43,910 bases of DNA from Desulfobacterales bacterium (GTDB lineage Bacteria > Desulfobacterota > Desulfobacteria > Desulfobacterales > UBA2156), in contig JALVQN010000052.1 in NCBI GenBank assembly GCA_027025555.1, positions 1-43,910 on the forward strand, written 5' to 3'. Below the pieces are notes generated by a model. It did not search any database. It had not been told where the DNA came from and saw only the letters and a list, made by a program, of their open reading frames with translations. The position numbers and the translations under genes were made by a program. Below are positions 39,435 through 43,910 of this stretch, in pieces; the first letter of the stretch is position 1, and each line of letters opens with the position of its first letter.

Positions 39435-40766
39435 ATGTTCAACCATTTAAGTGAAAAACTCAACGCCGTATTCAAGAGGCTTAAAGGGCACGGCAAGCTT
39501 ACCGAGAAAAACATCGAAGAAGGGCTCAAGGAAGTGCGGATGGCGCTTCTGGAAGCCGATGTCCATTACAAAGTCGTCAAACAGCTCATCGGCGATATCA
39601 AGTCACGGGCCGTCGGCCAGGAGGTCATGGCGAGCCTCACCCCTGCCCAGCAGGTGATCAAGATCGTCAGGGACGCACTGACCGACCTCATGGGCTCGCG
39701 CCATGAGGCGTTGCACCTTTCAGGGGCGCGTCCGGCCGCCCTCATGCTGGTGGGATTGCAGGGGTCGGGCAAGACCACCACGGCGGGAAAGCTCGCGGTG
39801 TTGCTGAGGAAGAAAGGAAGAAGACCGTACCTTGTCCCGGCCGATGTTTACAGGCCTGCGGCCATCGACCAACTTCAAAAGCTGGGGAATCAGCTCAAGG
39901 TGCCGGTCTTTCCGTCCACGGACCAAATGGATCCGGTGGAAATCTGCCGGGAGGCGCACATTGCCGCCTTGAAAGAGGCCTGTGACACGCTGATCCTGGA
40001 TACCGCCGGGCGGTTGCATATCGATGTCCCCCTCATGGAGGAGCTGAAGCGCATCGCCCACGCCCTGAAGCCGTCCGAGATTTTGCTGGTGGCAGACGCC
40101 ATGACCGGACAGGATGCGGTCAACATCGCGCAGGCCTTCAATGAGCGCCTTGAGATCACCGGGGTGATTCTTACCAAGATGGACGGCGATGCCCGGGGGG
40201 GTGCCGCCATTTCCATCAAGGCTGTCACAAAGAAGCCCATCAAGTTCATCGGTGTGGGCGAGAAGCTGAATGCCCTGGAGCCCTTTCACCCGGATCGCAT
40301 GGCCTCCCGGATCCTCGGGATGGGAGACGTCCTGACGATCATTGAAAAGGCCCAGGCGGTGATGGATGAAAAGCAGGCCGCGGCACTCGAGAAGAAGCTG
40401 AGGAAGAACCAGTTCACCCTCGAGGATTTCCGGGACCAGTTGGTGCAGGTGAGAAAAATGGGATCCATGGCGGACCTTTTAAAGATGCTTCCGGGGATGG
40501 GGGCGGCCAAGAAGATGAAAAACCTCCAAGTGGACGAAAGGGAGCTGGTAAGGGTGGAGGCCATCATCAATTCCATGACCCCCCAGGAGCGGCGGCAATA
40601 CACCCTCATCAACGGGAGTCGGAGGAAAAGGATTGCCAAGGGAAGCGGTACTAGTGTACAAGATGTCAACAAGCTGTTGAAGAATTACGCCCAAATTCTA
40701 AAGATGATGAAAAAAATCAACAAGGGCGGTCTGCGTGGCATGGGTCGCGCAGCCTTGCCGTTTTAA
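39435..40766 (+). CDS. ffh: Signal recognition particle protein Ffh
   Basis: SRP54 homologue of 443 residues; with 4.5S RNA it directs membrane-protein nascent chains to FtsY at the membrane. The N domain is followed by the GTPase domain with P-loop [16 protein letters not shown] at 106-121, DTAGRLHID, and [12 protein letters not shown]. The methionine-rich M domain from about 300 has the RNA-binding [25 protein letters not shown] region (quoted in part, [13 protein letters not shown]). Complete and typical. First gene of a conserved operon with rpsP, rimM, trmD and rplS. Confidence 0.97.
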   Translation: MFNHLSEKLNAVFKRLKGHGKLTEKNIEEGLKEVRMALLEADVHYKVVKQLIGDIKSRAVGQEVMASLTPAQQVIKIVRDALTDLMGSRHEALHLSGARPAALMLVGLQGSGKTTTAGKLAVLLRKKGRRPYLVPADVYRPAAIDQLQKLGNQLKVPVFPSTDQMDPVEICREAHIAALKEACDTLILDTAGRLHIDVPLMEELKRIAHALKPSEILLVADAMTGQDAVNIAQAFNERLEITGVILTKMDGDARGGAAISIKAVTKKPIKFIGVGEKLNALEPFHPDRMASRILGMGDVLTIIEKAQAVMDEKQAAALEKKLRKNQFTLEDFRDQLVQVRKMGSMADLLKMLPGMGAAKKMKNLQVDERELVRVEAIINSMTPQERRQYTLINGSRRKRIAKGSGTSVQDVNKLLKNYAQILKMMKKINKGGLRGMGRAALPF

Positions 40767-40779
40767 GGGGGAAAGGACT

Positions 40780-41034
40780 ATGGCGGTTAAAATCAGGTTG
40801 GCCAGACACGGCGCCAAGAAGCGCCCTTTTTATCGGATCGTTGTGGCGCACTCGGAAAGGCCCCGGGACGGAAAGTTCCTGGAGACGGTGGGGACGTACA
40901 ACCCCTTGCCCGATCCGGCGGAAGTGTCGCTGAAGTCGGATCGGATCAAGCACTGGCTGGACCGGGGGGCGATCCCGACCCATACCGTAAAAAGCCTTTT
41001 GAAAAAAGAGGGATTTTTTGCTAATTTGACTTAG
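40780..41034 (+). CDS. rpsP: 30S ribosomal protein S16
   Basis: S16, 84 residues. [22 protein letters not shown] is the standard N-terminus (quoted here as [18 protein letters not shown]), followed by [13 protein letters not shown] and the C-terminal [17 protein letters not shown]. The track starts 15 residues earlier within ffh's 3' end; the ATG at 40780 follows a GGGGGAAAGGA Shine-Dalgarno. Confidence 0.97.
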   Translation: MAVKIRLARHGAKKRPFYRIVVAHSERPRDGKFLETVGTYNPLPDPAEVSLKSDRIKHWLDRGAIPTHTVKSLLKKEGFFANLT

Positions 41035-41079
41035 AAACGGAACCCCGAACGCGCAACCGCTTTCAAAGGAGAGGGAGCC

Positions 41080-41310
41080 ATGAAAGAGCTGATCAAGTAT
41101 ATTGCGCAGGCATTGGTGGACCATCCGGATCAGGTTTCAGTCGCCGAAGTGGAGGGGAATCAGACTTCCGTGCTCGAGCTCAAGGTGGCAAAAGAAGACC
41201 TCGGGAAGGTGATCGGAAAACAGGGGCGCACCGCCCGGGCCATGCGGACGATTCTCAGCGCGGCGTCGGCCAAGGTGAAGAAGCGGACGGTGCTCGAAAT
41301 CATCGAATAG
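41080..41310 (+). CDS. khpA: KhpA, KH-domain RNA-binding protein
   Basis: A 76-residue single KH domain with the GxxG loop in [18 protein letters not shown]. KhpA proteins form a dimer with KhpB in many bacteria and bind a broad set of RNAs; gene position between rpsP and rimM is conserved. AAAGGAGAGGGAG precedes the ATG. No KhpB (Jag) gene is in view. Confidence 0.93.
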   Translation: MKELIKYIAQALVDHPDQVSVAEVEGNQTSVLELKVAKEDLGKVIGKQGRTARAMRTILSAASAKVKKRTVLEIIE

Positions 41311-41315
41311 GCATC

Positions 41316-41837
41316 GTGGCACGATCAGGCCCTCTTTTGGTTGGAAAGGTTGTCGGAGTCCATGGGCTCAAGGGAGCCGTTAAGATCCATACCCATGCGG
41401 CGTCCCCGGCGATTTTCGCTGCGGGAAAAAGGATCCAGCTCAAGGATCCTGCCGGGAAAAGGGCGTTTAAAACGATTCAATGGGCCAAATCCCACGGGAG
41501 GCGGCTGCGGGTCGCTTTTGAAGGGGTGAGCGATTGTGAGGCGGCCCGGGCTCTGGTGGGAAGCGCGCTTTTCATTGAAAGGGCGGCGCTGCCCGAGCTG
41601 GAGCAAGGTACGTATTACTGGTGTGACCTGCTGGGGATGAAGGTGTATACGGAAGACGCAGCGTTTCTCGGATGTATCGACGCCATCATCGCCACAGGCA
41701 GCAATGATGTCTATGTGGTAAAGGATCCTGAAGAAACCCGCAAAAGGGAAACCCTGGTGCCGGCCTTGGCTTCCGTGATAAAGGCCGTGGATGTGGAACG
41801 GGGAATCATGCGGGTATCCCTCCCGGAAGGCTTGTAG
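41316..41837 (+). CDS. rimM: 16S rRNA-processing factor RimM
   Basis: RimM, 173 residues, helps assemble the 30S head by binding S19. The N-terminal RimM barrel opens LLVGKVVGVHGLKGAVKIH; the PRC-barrel part begins GTYYWCDLLGMKVY near 98 and has SNDVYVVKDP. The GTG start at 41316 comes six bases after the khpA stop. Complete. Confidence 0.93.
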   Translation: MARSGPLLVGKVVGVHGLKGAVKIHTHAASPAIFAAGKRIQLKDPAGKRAFKTIQWAKSHGRRLRVAFEGVSDCEAARALVGSALFIERAALPELEQGTYYWCDLLGMKVYTEDAAFLGCIDAIIATGSNDVYVVKDPEETRKRETLVPALASVIKAVDVERGIMRVSLPEGL

Positions 41838-41851
41838 GGCGATTGTGAAAA

Positions 41852-42640
41852 ATGGATTTCGTCGTTGTGACGCTTTTTCCGGAGATGTTCTCCCTGTTTT
41901 GGGATTATGGCATTGTCGCAAGGGCGATCCGGGAACAAACCATCACGGCATGCGCCGTGAATCCCAGGGATTTTACAAAGGACCGGCACCGCACCGCGGA
42001 TGATCGACCTTACGGAGGCGGCCAGGGGATGGTGATGAAGCCCGAGCCCCTTGCCGAGGCCATACGCGTTGCCAAAAGACGCCTCCCGGAAGCGCCCGCG
42101 GTCCTGCTGACACCCCAGGGCCGACCCTTCGACCAGGAGACGGCGGGGCACCTGGCCGCCCTGGGAGGGCTGATTTTGGTGTGCGGGCGCTACGAAGGAG
42201 TGGATGAACGGGTGGGGGACAGCCTGGTGGACATGGAAGTGTCGGTGGGGGATTTTGTGCTCACCGGAGGTGAACTGCCCGCCATGCTGGTGATGGATGC
42301 CGTGATCCGCCTGGTCCCCGGGGCGCTGGGCAAGGAGGCGTCGGCCCGGGAGGATTCCTTTTCAGAGGGACTTTTGGAGCACGCCCAGTACACGCGTCCC
42401 CGGGACTTCGAAGGCCGGGAGGTTCCCCCAGTGCTCCTTTCAGGAAACCACAAGGCCATTGAAGCCTGGCGCCGGGAAAACGGTTTGATCCGCACCTTTT
42501 TAAAGAGAAAGGATCTGTTGGAAAGAAGGGGATTGCAATCGGAGGAAAGAAGGATTCTTCAGAAATGGTACCGGGACATTGAACGCCTCCTCGACGCCCA
42601 GCCTCTACCTGGCACTGATCCATCACCCGGTGGTCAATAG
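41852..42640 (+). CDS. trmD: tRNA (guanine37-N1)-methyltransferase TrmD
   Basis: SPOUT-class methyltransferase of 262 residues that methylates G37 of tRNAs reading proline, leucine and arginine codons, protecting the reading frame. The SAM knot is visible in LVCGRYEGVDERV near 108-120 and VGDFVLTGGELPAM near 132-145; DDRPYGGGQGMVMKPEP near 50 and LSGNHKAIEAWR near 195 are catalytic or tRNA-binding parts. The C-terminal 20 residues extend past the family end and overlap the next gene by 62 bases. Confidence 0.96.
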   Translation: MDFVVVTLFPEMFSLFWDYGIVARAIREQTITACAVNPRDFTKDRHRTADDRPYGGGQGMVMKPEPLAEAIRVAKRRLPEAPAVLLTPQGRPFDQETAGHLAALGGLILVCGRYEGVDERVGDSLVDMEVSVGDFVLTGGELPAMLVMDAVIRLVPGALGKEASAREDSFSEGLLEHAQYTRPRDFEGREVPPVLLSGNHKAIEAWRRENGLIRTFLKRKDLLERRGLQSEERRILQKWYRDIERLLDAQPLPGTDPSPGGQ

Positions 42641-43169
42641 AAAAAAGGAAATCATCACTGCAGCCGTGACGACCCTCGATCTTCACGATATTGCCCGGGC
42701 GGCGCGGACCTTCGGCGTCAAGGCCTTCTACGTGGTGACACCGTTGATCGATCAGCAAAGGCTGTGCCGGCGCCTCCTTCGGCACTGGAGGACGGGGTGG
42801 GGCGCCCGATTCAACCCCGACAGGGCAGAGGCCTTCAGGCGCCTTCGCATCCAGGACAGCCTGGATGCCGTGAAACGGGAAATCGAGGCCCGGGAAGGGA
42901 AAAGGCCCAGGACGGTGGCCACCGGCGCCCGGATGGATCCTTTGGGAAAAGCCAAGCAGATCCGCTTCAAAGATCTTGAACGGCGGCTTTTGGTACAGGC
43001 GCCGTGGTTGTTTTTGTTCGGCACCGCTTGGGGGCTGGCGCCCTCGGTGGCGGCGGAAGCGGACCACGTCCTGGAGCCCATCAGGGGACCGGAAGCCTAT
43101 AATCATCTCTCGGTCCGGTCGGCGGTGGCCATTGTGCTGGATCGGCTTCAGGGCCGGTACGGCCGGTAA
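42579..43169 (+). CDS. Second SPOUT-type RNA methyltransferase, TM1570-like
   Basis: A 196-residue RNA methyltransferase of the family found between trmD and rplS in several deep-branching and deltaproteobacterial lineages. The N-terminus SLYLALIHHPVVNRKKEII and LDLHDIARAARTFGVKAFY is characteristic; WLFLFGTAWGLAPSV and the final YNHLSVRSAVAIVLDRL make the SAM-binding knot. The start is TTG at 42579 inside trmD, judged from the family N-terminus; there is no strong Shine-Dalgarno, so translation may be coupled to trmD. The RNA target is not established. Confidence 0.85.
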   Translation: MNASSTPSLYLALIHHPVVNRKKEIITAAVTTLDLHDIARAARTFGVKAFYVVTPLIDQQRLCRRLLRHWRTGWGARFNPDRAEAFRRLRIQDSLDAVKREIEAREGKRPRTVATGARMDPLGKAKQIRFKDLERRLLVQAPWLFLFGTAWGLAPSVAAEADHVLEPIRGPEAYNHLSVRSAVAIVLDRLQGRYGR

Positions 43170-43320
43170 GGGGAAAATGCCGGAAGCGGCCCGTCCGTTG
43201 TGCGAAGCGGGGTGTCGGGCATGGCGGAAAACAGGATCCCGGCGGAATCTTTTTGAATGAAAAAATGCCCCGCTGGCGGCAGCGGAGCCAAACCCATCAT
43301 CGCGATAAAGGATTGAAACC

Positions 43321-43674
43321 ATGGAAATCATCAGCCAAATTGAAAAAGAGAACATGCGGCTTGACCATCCCCCGTTTTCCCCGGGGGATACGGTGAGGGT
43401 CCATGTCAAGATCAAAGAGGGCGAGAAGGAGCGGATTCAGGCCTTTCAGGGGGTCGTCATCAGCAAGCGCAAGGGGCCCCTGAACACCACCGGCACCTTC
43501 ACCGTGCGCAAGGTATCCTACGGCGTGGGGGTGGAGCGCGTCTTTCCCTTGCACTCTCCTTCCATTGACCGGATCGAAGTCCTTTCCAAAGGCCGGGTCC
43601 GACGGGCCAAGATTTACTATCTCCGGAAACTCAGGGGCAAAGCGGCCCGGATCAAAGAACGGAAGGTGGGCTGA
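43321..43674 (+). CDS. rplS: 50S ribosomal protein L19
   Basis: L19, 117 residues, at the 30S-50S interface. [33 protein letters not shown] and [20 protein letters not shown] are the normal landmarks (quoted in shorter pieces). The 151-base gap upstream includes a small stem, CCGCTG/CAGCGG (43270-43285), of the kind found in ribosomal-protein leaders; AAAGGA precedes the ATG. Confidence 0.97.
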   Translation: MEIISQIEKENMRLDHPPFSPGDTVRVHVKIKEGEKERIQAFQGVVISKRKGPLNTTGTFTVRKVSYGVGVERVFPLHSPSIDRIEVLSKGRVRRAKIYYLRKLRGKAARIKERKVG

Positions 43675-43719
43675 GACGGGGAACGCGGCCATCCGTGAAG
43701 GGGACCGGGAGGCGTGCCT

Positions 43720-43910
43720 ATGGCACAAGACCTTTTGGCCTTTGAACACGAAGCCCGCAAAGAAGGCTTCACCCGCATCGCCGGTGTGGACGAGGCCGGG
43801 CGGGGCCCCCTTGCCGGCCCGGTGGTGGCCGCCGCCGCGGTCCTGCCCCCCGGTGCGGTCCTGCCGAAGGTGGCCGATTCCAAGAAACTGACGCCCGGCC
43901 TCGTCCACAC
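43720..43910 (+). CDS. rnhB: Ribonuclease HII, N-terminal part (cut by window edge)
   Basis: First 63 residues of RNase HII, which removes ribonucleotides from DNA and RNA primers. [20 protein letters not shown] carries the first two catalytic acidic residues (Asp, Glu), and ADSKKLT is the next conserved element. Not in the track because the frame is open at the right edge. GGGAGG lies eight bases before the ATG. The third and fourth catalytic residues lie beyond the window. Confidence 0.94.
   Translation, partial: MAQDLLAFEHEARKEGFTRIAGVDEAGRGPLAGPVVAAAAVLPPGAVLPKVADSKKLTPGLVH

Noticed and set aside
43265-43317. Possible 17-residue leader peptide before rplS
   Set aside because: No ribosome binding site and no amino-acid bias that would suggest attenuation.
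1-43910. CRISPR arrays, insertion sequences, tRNA and rRNA genes
   Set aside because: No spaced direct repeats, transposase frames, terminal inverted repeats, or tRNA-like cloverleaf sequences were seen by eye; a dedicated search (for example tRNAscan) would settle tRNAs.

Overview
The window reads as about 44 kb of chromosome from a sulfate-reducing member of the Desulfobacterota, most likely Desulfobacterales-like. The evidence is a complete dsrA-dsrB-dsrD-cbiA/dsrN block (dissimilatory sulfite reductase), a tetrahaem class III cytochrome c, molybdenum-cofactor genes beside Tat export genes, and moderately high GC throughout. No rRNA, tRNA, CRISPR array or insertion sequence was recognised. 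Both ends cut genes: a DUF533-like protein on the left and RNase HII on the right.

Layout. (1) 518-13253 is one co-directional accessory cluster: transketolase-like, GntR/UTRA regulator, transaldolase-like, alanine dehydrogenase, HisC-like aminotransferase, D-amino-acid aminotransferase-like (class IV), alanine racemase, CapA-like, glutamate-racemase-like, D-Ala-D-Ala-ligase-like ATP-grasp and N-formylglutamate-amidohydrolase-like. It is preceded by a sigma70 promoter with a HutC-type operator candidate at the predicted start point. (2) 13472-15295 holds a YkgJ Cys-cluster protein and a convergent dapA. (3) 15503-21987 holds a TPR protein, an unrecognised protein and the dsr block behind a perfect-consensus promoter. 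(4) 21971-27366, minus strand, holds the cytochrome, tatB-tatC, and a mobA-moaE-methyltransferase-moaC-mltA operon. (5) 27484-32719 holds pyrR-moaB, cspA, nth, a PP-loop thiolation-type enzyme and a GH13_18 phosphorylase. (6) 33098-38213 is a TetR-regulated RND efflux operon, followed by convergent rlmN. (7) 39435 to the end is the ffh-rpsP-khpA-rimM-trmD-SPOUT-rplS-rnhB translation operon.

How the genes work together. The dsr block supplies the terminal reductase, its activator and siroheme amidation, and the neighbouring cytochrome belongs to periplasmic electron transfer. The mob/moa genes make the cofactor of enzymes that the Tat system commonly exports. The strongest candidate for an undescribed system is the 13-kb cluster. 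Alanine dehydrogenase, alanine racemase and D-amino-acid aminotransferase together can turn a 2-oxo acid, ammonia and NADH into a D-amino acid. Around them sit divergent relatives of sugar-phosphate C2/C3-transfer enzymes, a ligase lacking the Ddl signature, a divergent racemase and an amidohydrolase. This suggests a dedicated D-amino-acid-containing metabolite, but the product cannot be named from sequence.

A 12-base string, TTTTTCTTGACA, recurs at four predicted promoters, one of them on the minus strand, and looks like a lineage-specific promoter signature.
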